NCBI GenBank assembly: GCA_018648805.1
Contig: JABGQM010000011.1
Span: 1-64,000, forward strand
Direction of reading: 5' to 3'
DNA length: 64,000 nt
Source of the DNA: Verrucomicrobiota bacterium
Lineage (GTDB): Bacteria > Verrucomicrobiota > Kiritimatiellia > UBA8416 > JABMPJ01
Below the pieces are notes generated by a model. It worked only from the letters and a program-made list of their open reading frames with translations. It ran no database searches and had not been told where the DNA came from. Shown here piece by piece: positions 26,549 through 35,550 of this stretch (the first letter of the stretch is position 1; each line of letters opens with the position of its first letter). Both the position numbers and the translations under genes were made by a program.

Positions 26549-29326
26549 ATGAGAACAACCTTAACCCTAACGGCCTTGGCGATCACCGCCGCACTGACGA
26601 CCTCCTGCAGCTCGACGCGTCGCATGGAGTCACGGGGCCAGGCCCTGGGCACGGCCATCAACCTGCCATCCGACTTCTCGCCTCGGCAAGAGGATTTCAT
26701 TGGTAAGGACAAGCGGGGGTTCTTCATGGGCCTTCGCAAATTCAAGGGCAGACCGCTGGCCGAGCGCAATGGCGTGAACGGCCTCTATGTCGTCAGCGCG
26801 ATCGCGGGGCGCTTTGACCACGACCCCATCGTCATAGGCGACATCATCCTTGCCATCGACGGCCAACCACTGAAAGGGAACCCCGCCTACCATTTCAAGA
26901 CATCGGTAGGGCGGGCCCTCCAAGGCGATGGAATGCTCACCATCAGTCGCTGGCGCAAGGGGGTAGCCGAGACCTTTACGCTGAACATGAATCTCACACC
27001 ACCGGACCTGACCAATGGCGGCGTGATCAACGACCTGCACGACTGGCAACTCGGGCCCACAGGCATGAATGGCTGGCTGTTCTCTCAGAAGATGGATAAC
27101 GGCGCCAGCCGCGATGCCCGGCAGATCAAGGTCACGCTCATTGAAGAGGGGTCACCCGCTGACGGCAACGTCATGCTGGATGACGTGATTGTCGGGGTGG
27201 ACGGCGAAGCGTTCACGCACGACGCCCGGAGGGCCCTGGCCGCGGCCATCGTTGAAGCCGAGAAGAAGGCAAACGAAGGCAGGCTAGATCTGCTGATTTG
27301 GCGCAAAGGTGAGACCAGAACCGTTTCGCTGACCCTACCGATCCTGCCCGATCCAGGGCCAGATGCGCCCTACGACTGCCCCAAGACTGCCGCGCTCATC
27401 GATGGCGCCTGCAACTTTCTGAAGGCCAAGCCGCTCAAGCCCAACTGGTTGGGGTACATCAATGCTGTAGGCATGCTCGCAACCGGACATCAAGACCTGA
27501 TGCCAAAGCTCACGGCTTTCGCTCATGAGATCTGCATTCCCGGTGAAGTGTTGAACGTGGATGTCCATCAGAGCATGCTCTGCTGGACATGGTCCTACAA
27601 GTTGATCTTCCTGTGCGAATACTATCTCAGAACCGAAGACAAGCATGTCCTGCCCACCATTACCGAGTACGCCACCAAGTTGGCCATGGGACAGAGCGGG
27701 GTCGGAACCTGGGGCCACTCTGTGGCATCACGGGGCTACAACGACGGCAAGCTGCATGGACGACTGGGCGGCTACGGCGCGATCAATCAGATGGGACTTA
27801 CGGCCATGGTCGGGCTGCCCCTGGCGCTGAAGTGCGGGGTCGACAACAGAGAAATTCGGGATGCTATTGAACGGGGTGAGACATTCTTCTCCTACTATAT
27901 CGACAAAGGCGCCATCCCCTACGGTGACCATGCCCCCAACACGCGGTGGTTTGATGACAACGGAAAATCGGGGTCAGCGGCCGTCATGTTTGACCTGATC
28001 GGCAATCAAAGAGGTGCCGCGTTTTACTCGGGAATGGTCATCGGCTCTGCGCCCTCCGGACGTGAAGCCGGCCACACCGGTCACTTCTGGTCCCATCTCT
28101 GGGGCGGCGTAGGCGCCGCACGATCCGGCCGGACCGCCATGCGCTCCTTCATGAACGAGATGGACTACGTGTTCACGCTGGAGCGGGGCACGGCAGGCAA
28201 TTTCGTGTTTCAGGGCAACGCCGGCGAAGCGGGCAAGCAGGGCGAATCAAAGAACAAGAGCTGGGATTGTACCGGTGCCCGGCTTCTGCAGCTCTGCGCA
28301 CCTCGCAAAGCAATCTATATCACCGGTCGTGACATGACCGTTGCCGCGCCACTGCAGGCCAATCGTATCAAAGAGCTCTTTGCCGCCGGGGCGCTCTACA
28401 GCAACAAGGCCGACCGCAAAGCCCTGCCCAAGGCGGATATACTCCAACTGCTGGGAGACGAGATGCCGGCGGTCAGAATGACCGGCGCCCGGGCCATGCG
28501 CGAGCAGAACCTGAACTGCGTACCCGAACTGATCGCGATGCTCAGCAGCGAGAACCGCTACGCCCGGTATGGTGCGTGTTATGCGCTGAAGGAGTCCGGC
28601 TACGGTTCGCAAGCCGCGGTAGCGCGGTTGATTGAATTGATGGAATCATCCGACGACCTTGATCTCAGGCTCAATGCGATTGACGCGCTCACAGCCGGAG
28701 ACCCGAAGCTCAGTCTGGCCGCATCGGCGAAGTCGGCCATTCCCAGTCTCTTGCGCCTCACCGTCAAACGATTCGACCTGGATCCCCGGCGCCTCTTGCA
28801 GCGCCGACTCGCCTTCGCCCTCTTTACCAGAAGCGGACTGATCACGCTGCACGGCATAGCAGATGTTGATTCAGAACTCCTGCTGCCCGCCATTCGGGAG
28901 CTCCTGACCGCGGATGACGGCCGTGCCCGCGGGCTGGTCAGTTCGATCTATCCCTCGCTCAAGCCGGAAGACCGCGAGGCGCTCTGGCCAGACATCTACA
29001 CAGCCACACAGGAGATCGCCCCTTCAGGTATCATGTTCGCCGATGGCATTCGCGCCAGCGGACTTAAGCTGATGGAGCAGCATGATGTTGCCGAAGGCAT
29101 CGACCTTGCCATCGATTTCATGCTCGAGGATCGATGGGGCAAAGGCGGACGACAAGCCGCCGCGCTTGAGGTCCTGACTGCCTACGGGCCTGCAGCCAAG
29201 AAGGCCCTGCCTCACCTCGAGAAGCTGAAGAGAGGCAAACTCAAGCCCGAGCAACTCGCCGAGGTCGAGGCGGCCATCGGGGCTATCGAGACCGGCTCGG
29301 CAAGAGCGCTGGAGTCTATCCTGTAG
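26549..29326 (+). CDS. PDZ / DUF6288 / HEAT-repeat lipoprotein (paralogue 2)
   Basis: The 925-residue protein has a lipoprotein signal (MRTTLTLTALAITAALTTSC), so it is predicted to be membrane-anchored. Two PDZ-like domains follow (about 60-150, VIGDIILAIDGQPLKG; and about 165-265, VMLDDVIVGVDGEAF). A helical toroid-like DUF6288 region comes next (about 275-600: FLCEYYLRTEDKHVLPTI, GGYGAINQMGL, GHTGHFWSHLWGGVGAARSG), then HEAT-like repeats to the end (MPAVRMTGARAMREQ, NRYARYGACYALKESG). The function is unknown. The FWSHLWGG histidines and WFDDNGKSG block are candidate active-site residues. It is co-transcribed with the M66-like peptidase and is closely related to the protein at 33001-35529. 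Confidence 0.85.
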   Translation: MRTTLTLTALAITAALTTSCSSTRRMESRGQALGTAINLPSDFSPRQEDFIGKDKRGFFMGLRKFKGRPLAERNGVNGLYVVSAIAGRFDHDPIVIGDIILAIDGQPLKGNPAYHFKTSVGRALQGDGMLTISRWRKGVAETFTLNMNLTPPDLTNGGVINDLHDWQLGPTGMNGWLFSQKMDNGASRDARQIKVTLIEEGSPADGNVMLDDVIVGVDGEAFTHDARRALAAAIVEAEKKANEGRLDLLIWRKGETRTVSLTLPILPDPGPDAPYDCPKTAALIDGACNFLKAKPLKPNWLGYINAVGMLATGHQDLMPKLTAFAHEICIPGEVLNVDVHQSMLCWTWSYKLIFLCEYYLRTEDKHVLPTITEYATKLAMGQSGVGTWGHSVASRGYNDGKLHGRLGGYGAINQMGLTAMVGLPLALKCGVDNREIRDAIERGETFFSYYIDKGAIPYGDHAPNTRWFDDNGKSGSAAVMFDLIGNQRGAAFYSGMVIGSAPSGREAGHTGHFWSHLWGGVGAARSGRTAMRSFMNEMDYVFTLERGTAGNFVFQGNAGEAGKQGESKNKSWDCTGARLLQLCAPRKAIYITGRDMTVAAPLQANRIKELFAAGALYSNKADRKALPKADILQLLGDEMPAVRMTGARAMREQNLNCVPELIAMLSSENRYARYGACYALKESGYGSQAAVARLIELMESSDDLDLRLNAIDALTAGDPKLSLAASAKSAIPSLLRLTVKRFDLDPRRLLQRRLAFALFTRSGLITLHGIADVDSELLLPAIRELLTADDGRARGLVSSIYPSLKPEDREALWPDIYTATQEIAPSGIMFADGIRASGLKLMEQHDVAEGIDLAIDFMLEDRWGKGGRQAAALEVLTAYGPAAKKALPHLEKLKRGKLKPEQLAEVEAAIGAIETGSARALESIL

Positions 29327-29429
29327 CACCTCTAGAGAGAGTAGGTGCCATGTTCAATTTAGAGGCGCTTCAGGGTTTAGCGGGTGTTCTTTCATTGGCC
29401 AATATGCACGTGTCCCCGTAACGGCTACA

Positions 29430-29575
29430 CCGACTAAGCGGTTCGACGAAGCGTAACCGACGAAGTGTGGGACAAAGAATGTGACGAAGTGTGTGCTTCG
29501 CGCTTTTTCCACACTTCGTCCCACACTTCGTCGCCACGCTTTGTCCTCATACACTTCGTCCAACTGCTTAGTCGG
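29430..29575. repeat. Inverted-repeat element of GACGAAGTGTG units
   Basis: The ends CCGACTAAGCGGTTCGACGAAG and, inverted, the same with three changes form a 22-bp terminal inverted repeat. Inside, units of the form GACGAAGTGTG repeat on one strand in the left half and on the other in the right half, able to fold into one long hairpin. It lies between two convergent DUF6288 genes, so it could end transcription from both sides. Its plan resembles the GAATGGC elements, but the termini differ and no target duplication is evident. Confidence 0.6.
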
Positions 29576-29600
29576 CCGATGCACCTCAAGTGCGCTGTCA

Positions 29601-32600
29601 CTATTGGGTCGGCGAGCCGAGAAAGTCACTCTTCTTCAGGCCTTCGAGATAGACATCTATCTGCCCGACGTGGACGTCCTTCACGTAGTCACTGCCGGCA
29701 AACACCGCCAGATGATTGGTCCCTTTCTTGAGATGCTTGACCTCCCCGGGACTCAGCATGAGCTTGCGGTAATGAGGATCGTTCTTCCACCAGACATAGG
29801 TTTCGATCTTCTTTCCATTCAGATAGAGATCAAAGCCCTGATTCGCAAGTACACTTATCCTGTAGAAGTCGAAATCAAGTGAGGCGACGTCAAAGGTCGT
29901 ACGGGCCAGAAGAAACTCATCATCCCCCCAGTCAGACTCGCTCTTGAACGTGACGTTCCTCTTCTGAAAATCACCAACACCGATCGGCGCCTGGCCTTCC
30001 TTCCATTTGCTGTCATCAAAGCCCGGCGCGTACCAGCGCTTCATAGCATCGGGTAGTGCGACCGCTCTGAACCGCTTCTTCTCACGATGATGCAGTATGT
30101 CATCGCCTTGCGGCTCGACGGTCACAAAGCGCCACACCCGGTCACTGTGCATCCCGCCCAGTGCATGCCACCCCGCCTCGGCATCTCTAAGCGCGGTCAA
30201 TGCGATGATCGCATCAATCAAGCCCAGGTTGCTGCCTTCATCCTTCATTCGCTCGATCAGTTCCTGCCGGAAGTCGTCATAAAGCAGGGCGTCCAGGTCC
30301 TCGCGCTGCTCGGATGGGGCTTTGGCAGACGCTGCAGCAAGTCCATTGGCCAGCGTCACAACCCATTCTGTCGAAAAAACGCCGAACCGCTCCTTCGTGG
30401 CCTCCGCTAGTTCAAGTGCGCGTCCTGGTGTCTCCTTCAGAAGCACCTCAACTGACTTCTGGACATCCCACTCGCCCTCGCCGGCACGTGTACCGGGAAT
30501 AATCTCCCGCATTCTCACGGCTTTCATGTGGGCCGCGAGAATCTGCTGCCCCACAGGACTGGTCGCCTTGTGCTTCTGTAGAATACGGTTCAGCTTGTTG
30601 ACCATGCCATCGCGCGGCATGGTGTGGTCCTCGACCATCAGCATCTCGAGCATAGTTGGCAACACCTTCTCAACCAATGCTTCGTCTCCAGCCGCACCGG
30701 CAAGCGCAACGAAGGCCGACTGACGAAGCCACCACTCTTCATGCTTTGTCCAGGGCATGATCAGGCCAAGATTCTCTCCTATGATCCCCGGGGGCAGGAG
30801 ACTCATCGCTGATAGCGCCCCATCGATAACATAGAGGGACTCTTTACGGTCTTTCAGCATTTGGGTAACGGACTCTATCATGCCCGGTGTGAACTGCTCA
30901 GGCTTCATGGGTTGCTTGCCCAAGTGGAACCAGTACCGATAATCAATCATCCCGTCCAGCGCCGCGCGCCGCATACGCGGGTCTCCGTCGTCCAGCAGCT
31001 TTGTCAGCTCATCAAACGCCCCCACCTCACGCAGGGCCTTGGCCGCCTGCGCGCGAATCACGTAGCGCTTGTGACAGACATTCTTGAGCATATCTTCGCG
31101 CGGAACTTGAGAGAAAGCTTCGGCCTTGCTGTAAGCGCTCCCGTACCTGAAGAAAGGTATGTGAATGGGGTCTTCTTTGCCCTGCTTACGGAAGCCCTTG
31201 CCGTTCTCAATAGAAAGGAATGCCAGATCCGCCTCGTTGCCCCATATGAGAGTAGGCAGGTCAAAATCGACGGCATACCTCGAGCGCGGTGCGCCGGTAA
31301 TCTGCAGGGCCTTCAGCGGCGCGGTATAAGCCAGAGCGACGCCCGCACCTGACCCCTCGTCATCAAAGCGTGGGTTCGTCGCCATGCCCACCGCGCCGGA
31401 GGGACGGCGACTGAGGTCATACCACCATCTGAGATCATTCATGACCGCATGATAAGCTTTCGGTTTGTAGTCGAGCATAATGGCCGAAGCAACGCCGCGC
31501 CAAATCCCGTCACCCCTCCCCTCATCCGCGTGTCCACGAACCAGCGAAGGATAGCTCGTCAGGGTGGCCATGCTGAGATGCTTCATGGCCCGCTCATAGT
31601 TTGCGGCACCGTGTTTCGCGCGTGCCGCTATCCGCATCGCGGCTGCCGACATGCCGTCTTTACCGTTGGAGCCCAGACCCCCTTCACCGCGGTGGTCGCC
31701 ATAGGGCACCGTCCCGTGGCCCACAAAGCGGTACCAGAACTTGAGTGCACCGAGCAGCGTGTCGTCGTCAACATTCACCCCGCACACCTTGCCCAGCAGA
31801 AGTGTCGTGAGCACCTGCGCTCCGGCCGGATTCATGAGGCCACCCGCTACATAGCGTGGATGAATGCCTCGGCCCCAGTGCTGCCAGCCGCAACCGAAAT
31901 ACTGGCGTTCTTTCGCATTGTCACAGTAGTACTGCAGGATGGGCAGAACAGCCTTATCACCCGTGCGCAGATAGTACTCAGCGCAGGCAATGCCGTTGTA
32001 CCCATTGTTCCACGTGTGATCGCCTATCTTGCTCAGGTCCTTGGGGAAGTTCGCGAAATACTCCTTAACCACCGGCACATACTGGTCATCGCCTGTGGAT
32101 AGCAGGAACAGGCAGGCAAGCGCGGACGGCACGCCGCCATTTTCACTCTTGTCATTGAAGTACTTCTTCCTGAACTCAGGATTCTTCGCGTAGTATTCCG
32201 CCGCCTGCGCAATGATCGCCTTCGACTTATCGCATTGGATCGGCCAGGTAGTGCTGTACGTCCCCACTACAGGGATGTTGACCGTCACGTGGCGGGCGAC
32301 AGCCGTCGCGTCATCCTTCACATGAAACACCATCTTGCCGTCAGAGGCCTCTGCCGCGGTCAGAGCTTTGCCAAGCGCAACGATGGGGTTGATGCCCTTG
32401 AGTTCAACGCCGTTGACCCCCGTGATGATCTGTCCCGCCTTGAACTTTCCCTCTGCCGGCGCGCCCGGAATGATCCCTTCAACCTTCAGAACAACGCCGG
32501 GATAGAAACGCGCCTTGATGCCGGTGGCACCGATGCAATCCAGCGGCATCTCCCTATCCACACGCGGTCTGGATTGATACACCTGCGCCTCGGAGTAGTA

Positions 32601-32666
32601 ACCATCCGCAAACACCAACACCGCCGAAGCCGCAAAAAGAAACACCAACACTAATCTCTTCTTCAT
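29601..32666 (-). CDS. Secreted PDZ / DUF6288 / HEAT-repeat protein (paralogue 3)
   Basis: The 1021-residue protein begins with a signal peptide (MKKRLVLVFLFAASAVLVFA); ATG 32666 is chosen for that and for GGAGA upstream. A PDZ-like domain occupies about 35-130 (GAPAEGKFKAGQIITGVNGVEL). The DUF6288 helical region runs about 140-480 (ACAEYYLRTGDKAVLPIL, RGDGIWRGVASAIM), then HEAT-like repeats about 540-720 (AQAAKALREVGAFDEL, WWLRQSAFVALAGAA). A C-terminal beta-sandwich (about 890-1010) contains MKRWYAPGFDDSKWKEGQAPIG and FDLYLNGKKIE, like galactose-binding modules that hold glycans. It is closest to the protein at 943-4533. It is convergent with paralogue 2 and divergent from paralogue 4. Role unknown. 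Confidence 0.85.
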   Translation of the reverse strand: MKKRLVLVFLFAASAVLVFADGYYSEAQVYQSRPRVDREMPLDCIGATGIKARFYPGVVLKVEGIIPGAPAEGKFKAGQIITGVNGVELKGINPIVALGKALTAAEASDGKMVFHVKDDATAVARHVTVNIPVVGTYSTTWPIQCDKSKAIIAQAAEYYAKNPEFRKKYFNDKSENGGVPSALACLFLLSTGDDQYVPVVKEYFANFPKDLSKIGDHTWNNGYNGIACAEYYLRTGDKAVLPILQYYCDNAKERQYFGCGWQHWGRGIHPRYVAGGLMNPAGAQVLTTLLLGKVCGVNVDDDTLLGALKFWYRFVGHGTVPYGDHRGEGGLGSNGKDGMSAAAMRIAARAKHGAANYERAMKHLSMATLTSYPSLVRGHADEGRGDGIWRGVASAIMLDYKPKAYHAVMNDLRWWYDLSRRPSGAVGMATNPRFDDEGSGAGVALAYTAPLKALQITGAPRSRYAVDFDLPTLIWGNEADLAFLSIENGKGFRKQGKEDPIHIPFFRYGSAYSKAEAFSQVPREDMLKNVCHKRYVIRAQAAKALREVGAFDELTKLLDDGDPRMRRAALDGMIDYRYWFHLGKQPMKPEQFTPGMIESVTQMLKDRKESLYVIDGALSAMSLLPPGIIGENLGLIMPWTKHEEWWLRQSAFVALAGAAGDEALVEKVLPTMLEMLMVEDHTMPRDGMVNKLNRILQKHKATSPVGQQILAAHMKAVRMREIIPGTRAGEGEWDVQKSVEVLLKETPGRALELAEATKERFGVFSTEWVVTLANGLAAASAKAPSEQREDLDALLYDDFRQELIERMKDEGSNLGLIDAIIALTALRDAEAGWHALGGMHSDRVWRFVTVEPQGDDILHHREKKRFRAVALPDAMKRWYAPGFDDSKWKEGQAPIGVGDFQKRNVTFKSESDWGDDEFLLARTTFDVASLDFDFYRISVLANQGFDLYLNGKKIETYVWWKNDPHYRKLMLSPGEVKHLKKGTNHLAVFAGSDYVKDVHVGQIDVYLEGLKKSDFLGSPTQ

Positions 32667-32802
32667 AGTCTCTCCACATAGTGGCACTTCTGCCACGAAA
32701 CCATACTTATACCCACTGGCGGGTAGTATTGCATGAGCCGGGAACAAGCGCAAATGCATGAGCCCCGCGTTCTGTGTATATCGATCGGTCCGAAGAGTGG
32801 CG

Positions 32803-32886
32803 TGGTTGCGGGGTATGATTGACGTGCTAATGGTGTACGCGATACGGTGCTACATGCGCTACTCTAGCAGCACGACAGTCAGTACG
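32803..32886. repeat. Divergent-promoter repeat, copy B
   Basis: This is the counterpart of 16220-16301, with the same order of conserved blocks. It lies between divergent DUF6288 genes, about 115 bp upstream of the start at 33001. Confidence 0.5.
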
Positions 32887-33000
32887 CCATGCACACTGCC
32901 CCGATGGAGACATTTGTCGTAAAGGACCGCCACATGCCAAGGGGGCAAAACAAGAAAACCATGATCATGATGAACACGTTTCTGAAAGGGACCATATAGC

Positions 33001-35529
33001 ATGAAGGTTGCATCAATCATAGCCACAGCGGCTCTCATCTGCATCACACCGCTACTTCAGGCCGCGCCGGCTGGCCGTCCCGTTATGCACCAGACACCGC
33101 CCGATCTCACCCAAGGCGGGACCGTCGACGACAGCCATGACTGGCGGCTGGGCCCCATGGGCGCCAACGGCTGGGGTTTCAGCCGTAGGACCAATCGTGG
33201 CGCCAGCAGTCTAGCGCGGCAGATCGTGATTACCCGCGTTGATGAGGACGGTCCGGCGGCAGGCAAGCTACAGCTTGGCGATGTCATCCTCGGCGTGGAT
33301 GGCAAGATGTTTAGGCGGGATGCGCGTAAAGCGTTGGCCGATGCCATTAATGAGGCGGAAAGAGCGAAGAACCGGGGAGCCCTGAAACTGCGCGTCTGGC
33401 GCCCCATCGACGCCGCTCAGGGCAGGCACGGCAAGGAACAGACTATCACGCTGACGCTACCCGTCATGGGTTCCTACAGCAAAACCGCCCCCTTCAACTG
33501 CCCCAAGACCGACAAGATCATCGACCAGGCCGTTGCGCATATGCAAGACGTGGAGTTGCAGGATGGCTGGTTGGGGCATATCAACGCCCTTGGTCTACTC
33601 GCCACCGGACGCGAAGACGTCATGCCGAAACTAGAGGCATTTGCGCACTCACTGGTGGTGCCGGGCGAAACGCTTAGCATCGAAAAGCATGTGGGTATGA
33701 AGTGCTGGCACTGGTCCTATAAGACCCTCTTCCTGTGCGAGTATTACCTGCTGACCAAAGACGAGAAGGTCCTACCCACCATTGAGGAGTATGCCACCAA
33801 GATCGCCATGGGGCAGAGCGGGGCGGGCACCTGGGGGCATACCTATGCCGCCATAGAGAACACAGGATATATGCATGGGCACCTGGGCGGCTATGGCGCC
33901 ATCAACCAGCAGGGATTGACTCTGATGATCGTGCTGCCGCTTGCCGCTAAGTGTGGCATCCGAAACCAGGAGGTGCTGGACGCCATCAAACGCGGCGATG
34001 ACTTCTTCAGCTTCTTCATCGGAAAAGGCACCATCCCCTATGGCGACCATGGGGCCGCCAACACGTGGTTTGACGACAATGGAAAATCAGGTGCCGCGGC
34101 CATCTTCTTTGACCTTATGGACAACCGCGAAGGTGCGCAGTTTTTCTCGGAGATGACCCTGGGTTCTACACCCAGTGGCCGTGAGATGGGACACACGGGT
34201 CACTTCTGGTCGCACCTGTGGGGCGGCGTGGGCGCGGCCCGCGGCGGCGAGCTGGGCTTGCAGACTTTTATGCAGGAGATGAACCCACTATTTACGCTGG
34301 AGCGCCAGCCTGACGGACGCATGGCCTTCCAGGAGAACGTTGGCGAGGCAAAGAAGAGCGGTGATCTGAAAAAGAAGTGGGATAGCACCGGAGCACGCCT
34401 CCTGCAGCTGTGTGTCCCCAGACGGAAGCTCTACATCACGGGGAAGGCGACACCGGCCACATCTCACCTGACACAGAAGAGAATCACTCAGATTCTTCAG
34501 GCAGGACGACTTGACGTGGATGAAGCCGCCCGCGCCAAACTGACCGTGCCGGAAATCCTCGAACTATTAAAGGATCCTCTTCCACCCACACGAGCCATCG
34601 GTGCGCGCACGCTGGCCGAACGTAACATCAACTGCGTGGACAAACTGATCCCCATGCTCGACAGCGAAAACAAGTACGCACGTTACGGCGCGGCGGAAGC
34701 GCTGAGCAAAGCAGGTTTCGGCAGCAAAGCTGCCGCCGACAGACTGATCAGTATGATGGCGGTCGACAAGGATGTCACCTTCCAGACCTATGCGATCGCG
34801 GCCCTGATCAACCGCGACAAGGAGCGCGGCTTGCTCGCCGTTGCCAAGCCTGCCATCCCCGTTCTGCTAAAGATGGCGGTGATCCATTCGCCAGACGACC
34901 CGCGCAAGGTGCTGCAGCATGACATCGGTCGTGCCCTCTTCTACAATGGCCGCGCTCAGCCTAGGCGAGGTCTGTTGCCTGAGTACGGATTGGATGGCGT
35001 GGACCGATCGCTGCTGGTTCCGGCGATCAAAGAGATCCTGACCAATGACAATGGCTGGGCACGCAGTACCATGTCGGGCTGGGTCTACCCCCTCCTTACG
35101 GCCGCTGAGCGCGAGCACCTGTGGGGCGACATCTACCACGCGGCCCGCTACATTGCCCCATCCGGCATCATGTTTGCGTCTGGAAACCGCACGCATGGAC
35201 TCAAACTAATGGCCGAACACCACATCAAGGAGGGGCTGGATCTGGCGGCCTGGTATCTCCGCCATCAGAAGGGACACGGCAACAAGCGACGTGTACCCGA
35301 TGCTCTGACCTCCCTGCTTATGTACGGCGCACATGCCAAGAAGGTCATCCCTGAGCTTGAGTCACATGCCAAGTGGTATGCGGCCCAACGCAACCCCCGA
35401 CACGGAGTAGGCGAGGATGATCCGGCGACTCTTATCAGGGCCGCTATCAAAGCAATCGAAGCCATGCCGGAGCCACCAGCGTTTGAGTTGATCAGTATTG
35501 CTGAATCATTGAAGAAGGAAGAGCTCTGA
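33001..35529 (+). CDS. Secreted PDZ / DUF6288 / HEAT-repeat protein (paralogue 4)
   Basis: The 842-residue protein has a signal peptide (MKVASIIATAALICITPLLQ, cut near AAP). One PDZ-like domain lies at about 40-150 (GPAAGKLQLGDVILGVDGK), followed by the DUF6288 helical region (about 165-480; FLCEYYLLTKDEKVLPTI, GGYGAINQQGL, GHTGHFWSHLWGGVGAARGG). HEAT-like repeats follow (about 510-830; NKYARYGAAEALSKAGFGS). It aligns along most of its length with paralogue 2 but lacks that protein's first PDZ domain. The ribosome binding site is AAAGGGA. The rhamnosidase starts 21 bases after its stop, so co-transcription is likely. Confidence 0.85.
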   Translation: MKVASIIATAALICITPLLQAAPAGRPVMHQTPPDLTQGGTVDDSHDWRLGPMGANGWGFSRRTNRGASSLARQIVITRVDEDGPAAGKLQLGDVILGVDGKMFRRDARKALADAINEAERAKNRGALKLRVWRPIDAAQGRHGKEQTITLTLPVMGSYSKTAPFNCPKTDKIIDQAVAHMQDVELQDGWLGHINALGLLATGREDVMPKLEAFAHSLVVPGETLSIEKHVGMKCWHWSYKTLFLCEYYLLTKDEKVLPTIEEYATKIAMGQSGAGTWGHTYAAIENTGYMHGHLGGYGAINQQGLTLMIVLPLAAKCGIRNQEVLDAIKRGDDFFSFFIGKGTIPYGDHGAANTWFDDNGKSGAAAIFFDLMDNREGAQFFSEMTLGSTPSGREMGHTGHFWSHLWGGVGAARGGELGLQTFMQEMNPLFTLERQPDGRMAFQENVGEAKKSGDLKKKWDSTGARLLQLCVPRRKLYITGKATPATSHLTQKRITQILQAGRLDVDEAARAKLTVPEILELLKDPLPPTRAIGARTLAERNINCVDKLIPMLDSENKYARYGAAEALSKAGFGSKAAADRLISMMAVDKDVTFQTYAIAALINRDKERGLLAVAKPAIPVLLKMAVIHSPDDPRKVLQHDIGRALFYNGRAQPRRGLLPEYGLDGVDRSLLVPAIKEILTNDNGWARSTMSGWVYPLLTAAEREHLWGDIYHAARYIAPSGIMFASGNRTHGLKLMAEHHIKEGLDLAAWYLRHQKGHGNKRRVPDALTSLLMYGAHAKKVIPELESHAKWYAAQRNPRHGVGEDDPATLIRAAIKAIEAMPEPPAFELISIAESLKKEEL

Positions 35530-35550
35530 TATCCAAAAGGTTTGGGACAC

